64,000 nt of DNA, from positions 1 to 64,000 of the forward strand of contig NZ_JACARO010000008.1 in NCBI RefSeq assembly GCF_013386585.1, read 5' to 3'. This stretch comes from Pseudomonas sp. P7548. Its GTDB lineage: Bacteria > Pseudomonadota > Gammaproteobacteria > Pseudomonadales > Pseudomonadaceae. Below, one piece after another: positions 8,112 through 16,832 of the stretch (the stretch's first letter is position 1; every line of letters starts with the position of its first letter). Position numbers and translations under genes: made by a program. The notes under the pieces are model-generated. The model did not search any database, was not told the origin of the DNA, and saw nothing but the letters and a program-made list of their open reading frames with translations.

Positions 8112-9713
8112 ATGGAAAGAATCGCCTTCAAACCGCTCCTCCTGGCTGCAGGCCTGCTGGCTTTCATGCCGATGGCCCACGCGGCCACTGCCCTGGTCTA
8201 CTGCTCCGAAGCCAGCCCTGCCGGTTTCGACCCCAGCCAGTACACCAGCGGCACCGATTTTGATGCTTCCGCCGAAACCGTGTTCAACCGCCTGACCCAG
8301 TTCAAGCGCGGCGGTACCGAAGTCGAACCTGGCCTGGCCACGCGCTGGGACATTTCCAAAGACGGCCTGACCTACACCTTCCACCTGCGCGATGGCGTCA
8401 AGTTCCACACCACCGATTTCTTCACCCCTACCCGCGACTTCAACGCGGATGACGTGTTGTTTACCTTCAATCGCCTGCTGGACGCCGAGAGTCCGTTCCG
8501 CAAGGCGTACCCGTCCGAGTCGCCGTACTTTACCGACATGGGCTTGAACACCACGATCAAGAACATCGAAAAACTCGATGACCACACCGTGCGCTTCAAC
8601 CTGAACAACGTCGATGCGTCGTTCGTGCAGAACCTGGCCATGAGTTTCGCCTCGGTGCAGTCGGCCGAGTACGCCGCGCAGCTATTAAAGGAAGGCAAAG
8701 CCGAGGACATCAACCAAAAACCCGTCGGCACCGGGCCGTTCGTGTTCAAGCGTTACCAGAAAGACTCGCAGATTCGCTACGCGGCCAATAAACAATATTG
8801 GAAGCCCGAGGATGTGAAGCTCGACAACCTGGTATTCGCCATCACACCGGACGCCGCCGCACGCCTGCAGAAACTCAAGGCCGGCGAATGCCAGGTCAGT
8901 GGTTACCCGCGCCCCTCTGACATTGAAGTAATGAAGCAGGACCCGAACCTGCGCGTGCTGCAACAGGCCGGTTTCAACCTGGGCTTCCTCGCCTACAACG
9001 TGACCCATCCGCCACTGGACCAGCTCAAGGTACGCCAGGCCCTGGACATGGCGATCGACAAGCCTGCGATCATCAAGGCCGTGTACCAGAGCGCCGGACA
9101 ATTGGCGCAGAACGCCCTGCCTCCGGCGCAGTGGTCTTATGACCCCAACATCAAGGATGCGCCCTACGACCCGACCAAGGCACGGGCGCTACTAAAAGAA
9201 GCAGGGGTTGCACCTGGTACGACCATCAACCTGTGGGCGATGACCGTACAACGCGCCTCCAATCCGAACGCGCGGATGTCGGCACAAATGATCCAGCAGG
9301 ATTGGGAGAAGGTCGGCATCAAAGCCAACATCGTCAGCTATGAGTGGGGCGAATACATCAAGCGCGCCAAAAATGGCGAGCACGATGCAATGATTTATGG
9401 CTGGACCGGTGACAATGGCGACCCCGACAACTGGCTCGGCGTGCTCTACAGTTGTGCCGCGGTCAAGGGCAGCAACTACGCCAAATGGTGTAACCCGGCC
9501 TACGACAAACTGGTGCAGCAGGCCAAGGTCAGCAACGACCGCGACCAGCGCATCAAGTGGTATCAACAGGCGCAGAAAATCCTTAAGGAACAAGTACCTA
9601 TAACGCCTATTGCGAACTCGACGGTTTTCCAGCCACTTCGCAAGGAAGTACGCGACTTCAAAATCAGCCCGTTTGGCCTGACGCCCTTCTATGGCGTGAG
9701 TCTAGATAAGTAA
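8112..9713 (+). CDS. dppA: Dipeptide ABC transporter substrate-binding protein (DppA type), first of four
   Basis: Periplasmic peptide-binding protein of 533 residues (SBP_bac_5 family). The signal peptide runs from MERIAFKPLL to AHA, and the mature protein opens with the DppA hallmark VYCSEASPAGFDPSQYTSGT. The ATG at 8112 is chosen because it begins the signal peptide and follows AGGGGTCTCC; the TTG further upstream lies in the terminator. Four cysteines fit the two disulfides of DppA: YCSE with GECQV, and LYSC with KWCNP. It delivers di- and tripeptides to the DppBCDF transporter encoded 8 kb downstream. Several binding proteins upstream of one transporter is also the PAO1 arrangement. Confidence 0.93.
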   Translation: MERIAFKPLLLAAGLLAFMPMAHAATALVYCSEASPAGFDPSQYTSGTDFDASAETVFNRLTQFKRGGTEVEPGLATRWDISKDGLTYTFHLRDGVKFHTTDFFTPTRDFNADDVLFTFNRLLDAESPFRKAYPSESPYFTDMGLNTTIKNIEKLDDHTVRFNLNNVDASFVQNLAMSFASVQSAEYAAQLLKEGKAEDINQKPVGTGPFVFKRYQKDSQIRYAANKQYWKPEDVKLDNLVFAITPDAAARLQKLKAGECQVSGYPRPSDIEVMKQDPNLRVLQQAGFNLGFLAYNVTHPPLDQLKVRQALDMAIDKPAIIKAVYQSAGQLAQNALPPAQWSYDPNIKDAPYDPTKARALLKEAGVAPGTTINLWAMTVQRASNPNARMSAQMIQQDWEKVGIKANIVSYEWGEYIKRAKNGEHDAMIYGWTGDNGDPDNWLGVLYSCAAVKGSNYAKWCNPAYDKLVQQAKVSNDRDQRIKWYQQAQKILKEQVPITPIANSTVFQPLRKEVRDFKISPFGLTPFYGVSLDK

Positions 9714-9723
9714 CAGCAACGCC

Positions 9724-9760
9724 CCAACCGAGTGCGCTAGACGCCTCGGTTGGTCTTTTT
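9724..9760 (+). terminator. Rho-independent terminator
   Basis: CCAACCGAG (9724-9732) pairs with CTCGGTTGG (9745-9753), followed by TCTTTTT. It separates the first binding-protein gene from the second, so each likely has its own promoter. Confidence 0.9.
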
Positions 9761-9799
9761 TGGTGCGTCTCGTGCACCGAAAAAAACCTCTATATATAT

Positions 9800-9827
9800 G
9801 CATTTATGTACAAACTTTCATAAATGC
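9800..9827. promoter_or_regulatory. AT-rich 9-bp inverted repeat, candidate operator
   Basis: GCATTTATG (9800-9808) and CATAAATGC (9819-9827) are perfect inverse copies 10 bases apart, set in a very A/T-rich stretch with TATATATA just before. It is 145 bp upstream of the second binding-protein gene. It could bind a dimeric regulator or be a leader hairpin; the regulator is not known. Confidence 0.45.
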
Positions 9828-9971
9828 GACATTCCTGTACGTTCGTACCACACTTTCATCCTTGCAAGGGTTCAGCATCTTGCATTGGGTATGGCCCCTG
9901 CATAAGTATCCGCAGGTCGACTCACGAGGTCGCCCTCACTACCAAAAATGACAACAAATCATGAGGCCAAC

Positions 9972-11600
9972 ATGCTTAAACACGCAGTCCTTCCGCTTTT
10001 AGTTAGCGCTGGCCTTATGGCCGCAGCTCCTTTTGCCCACGCGGCGACTAACCTGGTGTTCTGCTCCGAAGGGAGCCCGGCCGGTTTTGACCCAGGCCAG
10101 TACACCACCGGAACAGACTTCGATGCCTCGGCCGAAACCGTGTTCAACCGCTTGAGCCAGTTCGAACGTGGCGGCACCGCCGTGGTTCCTGGCCTGGCCA
10201 CCCGTTGGGACGTTTCCCCGGATGGCCTGACGTACACCTTCCACCTTCGTGAAGGCGTCAAGTTCCACACCACCCCGTATTTCAAGCCGACTCGTGAATT
10301 CAATGCCGATGACGTGCTCTTCACGTTCAACCGCATGATCAACAAGGACGACCCGTTCCGCAAAGCCTACCCAACCGAGTTCCCGTACTTCTCCGACATG
10401 GAGATGGACAAGAACATCAAGAACATCGAGAAAGTCGATGACCACACCGTCAAGTTCACCCTTGGCACCGTGGACGCCGCTTTCATCCAGAACCTGGCAA
10501 TGAGCTTCGCTTCCATCCAGTCGGCCGAATACGCCGCCCAGCTGTTGAAGGAAGGCAAGGCCGCGGACATCAACCAGAAGCCAATCGGCACTGGCCCGTT
10601 CGTGTTCAAGAGCTACCAGAAAGACTCCAACATCCGTTTCACCGGCAACAAGGATTACTGGAAGCCTGAAGACGTCAAGGTCGACAACCTGATCTTCTCG
10701 ATCTCCACCGACGCCTCGGTGCGTATCCAGAAGCTGAAGAAAAACGAGTGCCAGATCACAGCCTATCCTCGCCCGGCGGACATCAAGCCCCTGGAAGCGG
10801 ACAAGGACATGAAGATGCCGCACCAAGCGGGCTTCAACCTCGGCTACATCGCCTACAACGTGATGCCTGTGCTCAAGGGCCAGACCGCGCCAAACCCATT
10901 GGCTGACCTGCGTGTTCGCCAAGCCCTGGACATGTCGGTGAACAAGCAGCAGATCATCGACTCCGTGTACCAGGGCGCAGGCCAACTGGCGGTCAACGCC
11001 ATGCCGCCGACCCAATGGTCCTACGACACCACCATCAAGGATGCCAAGTACGACCCAGCCAAGGCGCGGGAACTGCTCAAGGAAGCGGGCATCAAGGAAG
11101 GCACCGAGATCACCCTGTGGGCGATGCCGGTTCAGCGTCCGTACAACCCGAACGCCAAGCTGATGGCTGAGATGCTGCAGAGTGACTGGAAACAGATCGG
11201 CCTGAAGGTCAACATCGTGAGCTACGAGTGGGGCGAGTACATCAAGCGTTCCAAAGGTGGCGAGAACCAGGCCATGATCATTGGCTGGAGCGGTGACAAT
11301 GGTGACCCGGACAACTGGCTGGGCACCCTCTTCGCCTCTTCGGCGTTGAACGGTAACAACTTCTCCAAGTTCACCAACAAGCAGTACGACGACCTGATCA
11401 GCCAGGCCAAGTCGACCACGGACGTCGCCAAGCGCACTGAACTGTACAAACAGGCGCAGCAACTCCTCAAGAAAGAACTGCCTTACACACCTATCGCGCA
11501 CTCGACGGTGTATCAACCCATGCGCAACACCGTGCAGGACTTCAAGATCAGCCCGTTTGGCTTGAACTCCTTCTACGGCGTTAGCGTCAGCGGCAAGTAA
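9972..11600 (+). CDS. dppA: Dipeptide ABC transporter substrate-binding protein (DppA type), second of four
   Basis: Binding protein of 542 residues with signal peptide MLKHAVLPLLVSAGLM...FAHA and mature start NLVFCSEGSPAGFDPGQYTT. I place the start at 9972 because TGAGG lies 5 bases before it and it begins the signal peptide; an in-frame ATG at 9948 has no good ribosome site. It is about ten residues longer than its siblings, with an insert LKGQTAPNPLA in the loop before LRVRQALDM. Unlike the other three copies it has lost both cysteines of the C-terminal disulfide: the LYSC...WC of the siblings reads LFAS...FT here. The first pair (FCSE, NECQ) is kept. Role: periplasmic capture of peptides for DppBCDF, probably with its own specificity. 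Confidence 0.92.
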   Translation: MLKHAVLPLLVSAGLMAAAPFAHAATNLVFCSEGSPAGFDPGQYTTGTDFDASAETVFNRLSQFERGGTAVVPGLATRWDVSPDGLTYTFHLREGVKFHTTPYFKPTREFNADDVLFTFNRMINKDDPFRKAYPTEFPYFSDMEMDKNIKNIEKVDDHTVKFTLGTVDAAFIQNLAMSFASIQSAEYAAQLLKEGKAADINQKPIGTGPFVFKSYQKDSNIRFTGNKDYWKPEDVKVDNLIFSISTDASVRIQKLKKNECQITAYPRPADIKPLEADKDMKMPHQAGFNLGYIAYNVMPVLKGQTAPNPLADLRVRQALDMSVNKQQIIDSVYQGAGQLAVNAMPPTQWSYDTTIKDAKYDPAKARELLKEAGIKEGTEITLWAMPVQRPYNPNAKLMAEMLQSDWKQIGLKVNIVSYEWGEYIKRSKGGENQAMIIGWSGDNGDPDNWLGTLFASSALNGNNFSKFTNKQYDDLISQAKSTTDVAKRTELYKQAQQLLKKELPYTPIAHSTVYQPMRNTVQDFKISPFGLNSFYGVSVSGK

Positions 11601-11609
11601 GGATCGATG

Positions 11610-11635
11610 ACGGCGACGCTTCATAGCGTCGCCGT
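11610..11635 (+). terminator. Hairpin terminator after second binding-protein gene
   Basis: ACGGCGACGC (11610-11619) pairs with GCGTCGCCGT (11626-11635), followed by a short TATTG instead of a full T-run. It is a likely but weak terminator. Confidence 0.65.
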
Positions 11636-11904
11636 TATTGCATCCGCCTAGACCGTAGGAATCAGACCACGCCCGCACTCATTGTTGTCCTACAGCAATG
11701 AACTGCGATCTGCGGCTCCGCTGCCTACAAGGTCAGTCAGATTTGATGCATTTACTGCAAGGTCCACGACCCATAACGTCGCAGGACAGCAGAGGCTTCA
11801 GTCTGAGAAAGGCACTTGCTGTGTGTGGGATCAGTGATGTCCCCAGGCTGTATGCCTGGGTGATTGCTCGCTGATGACAAATACAACTAGGGATCGGGAT
11901 CGTC
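11636..11904 (+). other. Leader region of third binding-protein gene
   Basis: This gene-free stretch, about 300 bases with the terminator before it, holds a decayed solitary REP-like half site near 11700-11733 (CTGCGGCTCCGCTGCCTAC). It also holds a stable hairpin, CCCAGGC (11842-11848) with GCCTGGG (11854-11860), about 45 bases before the start codon. No small gene with a ribosome site is seen. The hairpin lies where a 5' untranslated region would be and could affect translation or RNA stability. Confidence 0.45.
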
Positions 11905-13509
11905 ATGCGCCATACCACCGTTCTACCTGCATTGTTTGCCGCCAGCCTGCTGGCTGTGGCCACCACCGGCTACGCCGCCGAGAAAAAGAGCCTGGTGTTC
12001 TGCTCCGAGGGCAGCCCGGCGGGTTTTGATACTGCGCAGTACACCACCGCCACCGACAACGATGCGGCCGAGCCGCTGTACAACCGCCTGGTTGAGTTTG
12101 AAAAAGGCGCAACCAACGTGGTGCCAGGCCTGGCGACCAAGTGGGACATTTCGCCAGATGGCCTGACCTACACCTTTCACCTGCGTGAAGGGGTGAAATT
12201 CCATAGCAACAAGGAATTCAATCCGACGCGCGACTTCAATGCCGACGACGTGCTGTTCACCTTCAACCGCATGCTTGACCCCGAACACCCGTTTCGCAAG
12301 GCCTACCCCACCGAGTTTCCGTACTTCAACGGGATGAGCCTGAACAAGAACATTGCCAAGGTCGAGAAAATCGACCCGCACACCGTGGTGATGACCCTGA
12401 ACTCGGTCGACGCCGCGTTCGTGCAGAACATCGCCATGAGCTTTGCCGCGATCCTCTCGGCCGAGTACGCCGAGCAGTTGCTCAAGGACGGCAGGCCCAG
12501 CGACATCAACCAGAAGCCGATCGGTACCGGTCCGTTTGTGTTCCAGCGTTACCAGAAGGACTCGCAGATCCGTTATGTGGCCAACAAACAGTACTGGGAC
12601 CCGAGCAAGGTCAAGCTGGACCAGCTGATTTTCGCGATCAACACCGACGCCTCGGTGCGGGTGCAGAAGCTCAAGGCCAATGAGTGCCAGGTGACCCTGC
12701 ACCCTCGCCCGGCCGACGTCGACGCCCTCAAGGCCGACCCCAACCTGCAACTGCTGACCAAGCCAGGCTTCAACCTCGGCTACATCGCCTACAACGTGCG
12801 CCATAAACCCTTCGACCAACTCGAAGTGCGCCAGGCGCTGGACATGGCGGTGAACAAGCAGAGCATCCTGAACGCCGTGTACCAGGGCGCGGGCCAACTG
12901 GCGGTCAACGCCATGCCGCCGACGCAGTGGTCCTACGACGACACCATCAAGGACGCCGCCTACAACCCGGAAAAAGCCAAGGAACTGCTCAAGGCGGCCG
13001 GCGTGAAGGAAGGCACCGAGATCACTCTGTGGGCGATGCCGGTGCAACGGCCGTACAACCCCAACGCCAAGCTGATGGCTGAAATGCTGCAGAACGATTG
13101 GGCCAAGATCGGCTTGAAAGTGAAGATCGTCAGCTACGAATGGGGCGAGTACATCAAGCGCACCAAGAACGGTGAGCACGATATCAGCCTGATCGGCTGG
13201 ACCGGTGACAACGGTGACCCGGACAACTGGCTGGGCACCCTCTACAGCTGCGACGCCATCGGCGGGAACAACTACTCCATGTGGTGTGACCCGGCGTACG
13301 ACAAGCTGGTCAAGCAAGCCAAGGTCGTGACCGACCGCGAACAAAGGACTGTTCTGTACAAACAGGCGCAGCAACTGCTCAAGCAGCAGGTGCCCATCAC
13401 GCCAGTCGCCCACTCGACGGTCAACCAGCCGTTAAGCGCCAAAGTCGAAGGCTTCAAAGTGAGCCCCTTCGGCCGCAACGTATTCTCGGGCGTCAGTATC
13501 AACCCATAA
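11905..13509 (+). CDS. dppA: Dipeptide ABC transporter substrate-binding protein (DppA type), third of four
   Basis: Binding protein of 534 residues. The signal peptide MRHTTVLPALFAASLLAVAT...YA is followed by KSLVFCSEGSPAGFDTAQYT. Both DppA cysteine pairs are present (FCSE/NECQ and LYSC/MWCD). The ATG at 11905 begins the signal peptide and follows GGGATCGGGATCGTC. It is very close to the second copy across the central peptide-binding lobes (both share GAGQLAVNAMPPTQWSYD), so the two probably arose by duplication. It sits directly upstream of the OprD-type porin and, in PAO1 order, corresponds to the copy next to opdP. Confidence 0.93.
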   Translation: MRHTTVLPALFAASLLAVATTGYAAEKKSLVFCSEGSPAGFDTAQYTTATDNDAAEPLYNRLVEFEKGATNVVPGLATKWDISPDGLTYTFHLREGVKFHSNKEFNPTRDFNADDVLFTFNRMLDPEHPFRKAYPTEFPYFNGMSLNKNIAKVEKIDPHTVVMTLNSVDAAFVQNIAMSFAAILSAEYAEQLLKDGRPSDINQKPIGTGPFVFQRYQKDSQIRYVANKQYWDPSKVKLDQLIFAINTDASVRVQKLKANECQVTLHPRPADVDALKADPNLQLLTKPGFNLGYIAYNVRHKPFDQLEVRQALDMAVNKQSILNAVYQGAGQLAVNAMPPTQWSYDDTIKDAAYNPEKAKELLKAAGVKEGTEITLWAMPVQRPYNPNAKLMAEMLQNDWAKIGLKVKIVSYEWGEYIKRTKNGEHDISLIGWTGDNGDPDNWLGTLYSCDAIGGNNYSMWCDPAYDKLVKQAKVVTDREQRTVLYKQAQQLLKQQVPITPVAHSTVNQPLSAKVEGFKVSPFGRNVFSGVSINP

Positions 13510-13527
13510 GAAAATAACCGGATTGCG

Positions 13528-13566
13528 CAGGGCGAAGTCTGCCCTGCTGCAAACGTGCAGCCTTTT
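13528..13566 (+). terminator. Tandem hairpins after third binding-protein gene
   Basis: GCAGGGC (13528-13534) pairs with GCCCTGC (13541-13547). A second small hairpin CTGCA/TGCAG (13547-13551 with 13556-13560) is followed by CCTTTTATT. It is a probable intrinsic terminator, somewhat weak. Confidence 0.55.
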
Positions 13567-13570
13567 ATTG

Positions 13571-13596
13571 GGAAATTTCCTACGGCAAACGTTTGC
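13571..13596. promoter_or_regulatory. Two adjacent palindromes upstream of opdP, one of LacI-operator type
   Basis: GGAAATTTCC (13571-13580) and GCAAACGTTTGC (13585-13596) are both perfect palindromes four bases apart, about 90 bases before the porin start. The second has the central CG dyad of LacI-family operators. They are candidate binding sites controlling the porin and perhaps the downstream transporter genes. The regulator is not encoded next to them. Confidence 0.5.
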
Positions 13597-13681
13597 AAAG
13601 GCTTGAACGAGTTACACACCCAATAGCCGGTTCACCTAAAAAGACTGGCATTAAAAAAGAGAACCAAAGGAGCTTCATCAA

Positions 13682-15079
13682 ATGAAACTGAGCAGCAAAG
13701 CGCTTCTGGCCCTGGCCATCAGCAGCATCACGGCAACCGCCTTCGCTGAAACCCAGAGCCAGGACTTCGTTCCTACCACCCTGGCCGGCACCAGCGCCCA
13801 AAGCGAGGCCAAAGGCTTTATCGACGGTCAAAGCCTGGGCGGTACAACGCGTAACTGGTTCTCCAGCGAGAATAAATTCCGTGGTCAGCGTTTCTCCTAC
13901 GAGAAGCACGGTCAAACGCGCACCGACGCGAACCGTACCAACTGGGTACAAGGCACCATCCTCAACTACTCCTCGGGCTTCACCCAAGGCACCGTAGGTG
14001 TGGCAACTGAAGTGGCGGCCTACAACGCCGTGGTGCTGGACCGCAGCAAGCGCGACATCAAGGGCGGCTCCAACCGTACCCTGGCTGACTCCGACGGTGA
14101 CGCAGTAGGCCAGTGGAGCAAACTGGGCCTGGCTAACGTCAAGTTCCGTGTGTCTAACACCACCTTGACCGCCGGTCGCCAGAACTTCAGCAGCGGCATC
14201 GTCGACACCATCGGTAACCGTGCCCTGCCTTCGAGCTTTGAAGGTGTGAGCTTCAACAGCGAAGAGTTCAGCAACCTGTCCTTCCAGGGCGGCGTGTTCG
14301 ATCGCGTGTCCCCACGTACCGAGCAGAGCCTGTCGAAATTCCGTTCCGAGTACGGCAACGGCCAGGAAACTGACAAGGTCAACACCTTCGGCGTTAACTA
14401 TCAGCCGTTCAAGAGTCTGAAAACCAGCCTCTTCGCCGCCAACGTCGAAGACTTCTGGAACCAGTACTACTTCGGCGCAACCCACGAATTGGGTGATGCT
14501 CAGACCCTGGCACTGACCACCGGCCTGAACTACTACAAAACCACCGATACCGGCAAAAAGCTGATGGGGAATATCGATAACGATACCTACTCCCTGTCCC
14601 TGGGCCTGACTCACCAAGCCCACAGCCTGACCTTCTCCTACCAGGCGATCAACGGTAACGAGTACTTCGATTACCTGCACGAAACCAACGGCATCTACCT
14701 GGCCAACTCCCTGACGTCCGACTTTAACGGACCGAACGAGAAGTCCTTCCAGGTTGCCTACGGCCTGAACATGGCTGAGTACGGCGTGCCAGGCTTGAAG
14801 TTCAACGTGTACTCGGCTCGCGGCTGGGGCATCGACGGTACTCACTACACCGGCACCGCCTACGGCGAAGCTGGCAAATCGCGTAGCGACCTGCGCCTGA
14901 TGGACGGCGAAACCCACCAGGAATACGGTGTTGGCGCGTCGTACGCCCTGCAAAGCGGCCCGCTCAAGGCCACCACCATCCGTGGCACTTACGTCACTCA
15001 CCGTGCCAGCGCCCAACAGGCTGACGGCAACATCCGTGAGTTCCGTCTGGTGACCACCATCCCGTTCAACATTCTTTAA
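13682..15079 (+). CDS. opdP: OprD-family outer-membrane porin, dipeptide type (OpdP-like)
   Basis: Outer-membrane channel of 465 residues, slightly longer than the usual 420-450 of OprD proteins. The signal peptide MKLSSKALLALAISSITATAFA precedes the mature start ETQSQDF. OprD marks include FIDGQSLGGTTRNWFSS, alternating polar/aromatic strands throughout, and the C-terminal strand EFRLVTTIPFNIL. The start codon follows AAAGGAGCTTCATCAA, a good ribosome site. In PAO1 the porin between dipeptide-binding genes is OpdP, which takes up glycine-glutamate and other dipeptides. Position and neighbours support the same role here; specificity cannot be read from the sequence alone. Confidence 0.88.
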   Translation: MKLSSKALLALAISSITATAFAETQSQDFVPTTLAGTSAQSEAKGFIDGQSLGGTTRNWFSSENKFRGQRFSYEKHGQTRTDANRTNWVQGTILNYSSGFTQGTVGVATEVAAYNAVVLDRSKRDIKGGSNRTLADSDGDAVGQWSKLGLANVKFRVSNTTLTAGRQNFSSGIVDTIGNRALPSSFEGVSFNSEEFSNLSFQGGVFDRVSPRTEQSLSKFRSEYGNGQETDKVNTFGVNYQPFKSLKTSLFAANVEDFWNQYYFGATHELGDAQTLALTTGLNYYKTTDTGKKLMGNIDNDTYSLSLGLTHQAHSLTFSYQAINGNEYFDYLHETNGIYLANSLTSDFNGPNEKSFQVAYGLNMAEYGVPGLKFNVYSARGWGIDGTHYTGTAYGEAGKSRSDLRLMDGETHQEYGVGASYALQSGPLKATTIRGTYVTHRASAQQADGNIREFRLVTTIPFNIL

Positions 15080-15090
15080 TTAGCGCCAGG

Positions 15091-15123
15091 TAGACGGCGG
15101 GCTCAGGACGAGCCTGCCGTCTA
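15091..15123 (+). other. Intercistronic hairpin between porin and fourth binding-protein gene
   Basis: TAGACGGCGGGCTC (15091-15104) pairs with GAGCCTGCCGTCTA (15110-15123) with one G-T pair. No T-run follows, so this is more likely an RNA-stability hairpin or partial attenuator within one transcript than a full terminator. Confidence 0.55.
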
Positions 15124-15159
15124 CGCTTGTCTGGTTCAATCGATTGCAGAGGGCTCTGA

Positions 15160-16758
15160 ATGAATATGCTCCCACTCCAAGCCGCCATGGCCGCCGCGCT
15201 GCTGAGCGTTGCGATCGGCGTTTCGGCCAAACCACTGGTGGTCTGCACCGAAGCCAGCCCGGAAGGTTTCGACCCGGTCCTGTACACCACGGCCGTCACC
15301 GCAGACGCCGCCGCTGAAACCATGTTCAACCGCCTGGTGGACTTCAAGCCCGGCACCACCGAAGTGATCCCCGCACTGGCCAAGGCCCTGCCGGAGATCA
15401 GCGCCGATGGCCTGACCTACACCTTTCACCTGCGTGACGACATCAAGTTCCACACCACCGACTACTTCAAACCCACGCGCAACCTGAACGCCGACGACGT
15501 GCTCTGGAGCTTCCAGCGCCAGCTGGACCCGAATCACCCGTGGCACAAAAAGTCCAGCGTGGGCTACCCGTACTTTGAAAGCATGGGCTTCAAGGAACTG
15601 CTCAAGAGCGTAGAAAAGACCGACGATCACACCGTGGTCTTCACCCTGACCCGTCCTGAAGCACCGTTCTTGGCCGACCTGGCCATGGCGTTTTCCTCGA
15701 TCCACTCCGCCGAATACGCCGACCAGTTGCTCAAGTCCGGCAAGACCGACGACCTGAATGCCAAGCCGATCGGCACCGGCCCGTTCATCTTCACCCGCTA
15801 CGCCAAGGACGCCCAGGTGCGCTTCAAGGCCAACCCGGAGTACTTCCGTGGCAAGCCGCCGGCTGACCCACTGATCCTGGCGATTACCACCGACAACAAC
15901 GTGCGCCTGCAGAAGCTCAAGGCCAACGAGTGCCAGATCGCGCTGTACCCCAAGCCCGATGACGTGCCGAGCGTCAAGGCCGACCCGAACCTGAAGGTCG
16001 ATGAACTGGCGGCGATGACTACCAGCTACACCGCACTGAACACCACCCACAAGTACATGAGCGACGCGCGGGTGCGCCACGCGATCAACATCGCCTTCGA
16101 CAAGGCCGGCTACACCGAAGCCCTGTACGGCAAAGGCAATGCCGTGGTCGGCACCGGCCCTTACCCGCCGACGCTGCTGGGCTTCAACGACCAGTTGAAG
16201 AACCCGCCACGCGACCTGGACAAGGCCCGCGCCCTGCTCAAGGAAGCCGGCGTACCGGAAGGCACTGAGTTCACCCTGTTCACCCGCAACGGTGGTGGCC
16301 CGACCAACCCCAACCCGATGCTCGGCGCGCAGCGCATGCAGGCGGATCTGGCGCAGATCGGCCTGAAAGTGAATATCAAAGTCATGGAATGGGGCGAAAT
16401 GCTCAAGCGTGCTAAAAACGGTGAGCACGACATGGTTTCAGCCGGCTGGGCCGGGGATAACGGGGACCCGGATAACTTCCTTACCCCGAACCTGAGTTGC
16501 GATGCTGCCAAAAACGGCGAAAACTACGCCCGCTGGTGTAACAAAGAGTTTCAAGACTTGATCGACAAGGCGCGTGCCATCGCTGAACCTGGCCAGCGCG
16601 CTGAACTCTATCAACAAGCCCAGGAGGTTTTCGAGAAAGACCAACCCTGGATTCCAATGGCGTATCCGAAAATGTTCACCGCCATGCGCAAAAACGTCGA
16701 GGGTTATACCCAAAGCCCTCTGACCACAAATAACTTCGCCACCACCCAGGTGAAGTAA
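15160..16758 (+). CDS. dppA: Dipeptide ABC transporter substrate-binding protein (DppA type), fourth of four
   Basis: Binding protein of 532 residues and the copy adjacent to the transporter genes, so probably the core DppA. A short signal peptide (MNMLPLQAAMAAALLSVAIGVSA) precedes KPLVVCTEASPEGFDPVLYTT. The four cysteines are kept (VCTE/NECQ, LSCD/RWCN). It is the most divergent of the four: it lacks the QNALPP/VNAMPPTQWSYD block of the others and has TGPYPPTLLGFND there, which lines the ligand pocket in DppA. The GAGGGCTCTG before 15160 serves as ribosome site; a second in-frame ATG two codons later is possible. Confidence 0.92.
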   Translation: MNMLPLQAAMAAALLSVAIGVSAKPLVVCTEASPEGFDPVLYTTAVTADAAAETMFNRLVDFKPGTTEVIPALAKALPEISADGLTYTFHLRDDIKFHTTDYFKPTRNLNADDVLWSFQRQLDPNHPWHKKSSVGYPYFESMGFKELLKSVEKTDDHTVVFTLTRPEAPFLADLAMAFSSIHSAEYADQLLKSGKTDDLNAKPIGTGPFIFTRYAKDAQVRFKANPEYFRGKPPADPLILAITTDNNVRLQKLKANECQIALYPKPDDVPSVKADPNLKVDELAAMTTSYTALNTTHKYMSDARVRHAINIAFDKAGYTEALYGKGNAVVGTGPYPPTLLGFNDQLKNPPRDLDKARALLKEAGVPEGTEFTLFTRNGGGPTNPNPMLGAQRMQADLAQIGLKVNIKVMEWGEMLKRAKNGEHDMVSAGWAGDNGDPDNFLTPNLSCDAAKNGENYARWCNKEFQDLIDKARAIAEPGQRAELYQQAQEVFEKDQPWIPMAYPKMFTAMRKNVEGYTQSPLTTNNFATTQVK

Positions 16759-16770
16759 ATAAGAGACGCT

Positions 16771-16796
16771 CGGCACCGTCGACACTGACGGTGCCG
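16771..16796 (+). other. Intercistronic hairpin between binding protein and permease genes
   Basis: CGGCACCGTC (16771-16780) pairs perfectly with GACGGTGCCG (16787-16796). There is no T-run. A hairpin here, between a highly needed binding protein and its permease, is typical of 3'-end protection that gives differential expression within an operon. Confidence 0.6.
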
Positions 16797-16832
16797 GACC
16801 TGCCTAACCGGCTGATTGAGGTACACAACAAG

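Noticed and set aside
9999..13413. Very long open frames (about 500-560 codons) antisense to the second and third binding-protein genes
   Set aside because: They mirror the codon pattern of the real genes (GC-rich third positions leave the antisense frame open), give protein text rich in His/Arg/Val without family features, and lack ribosome sites.
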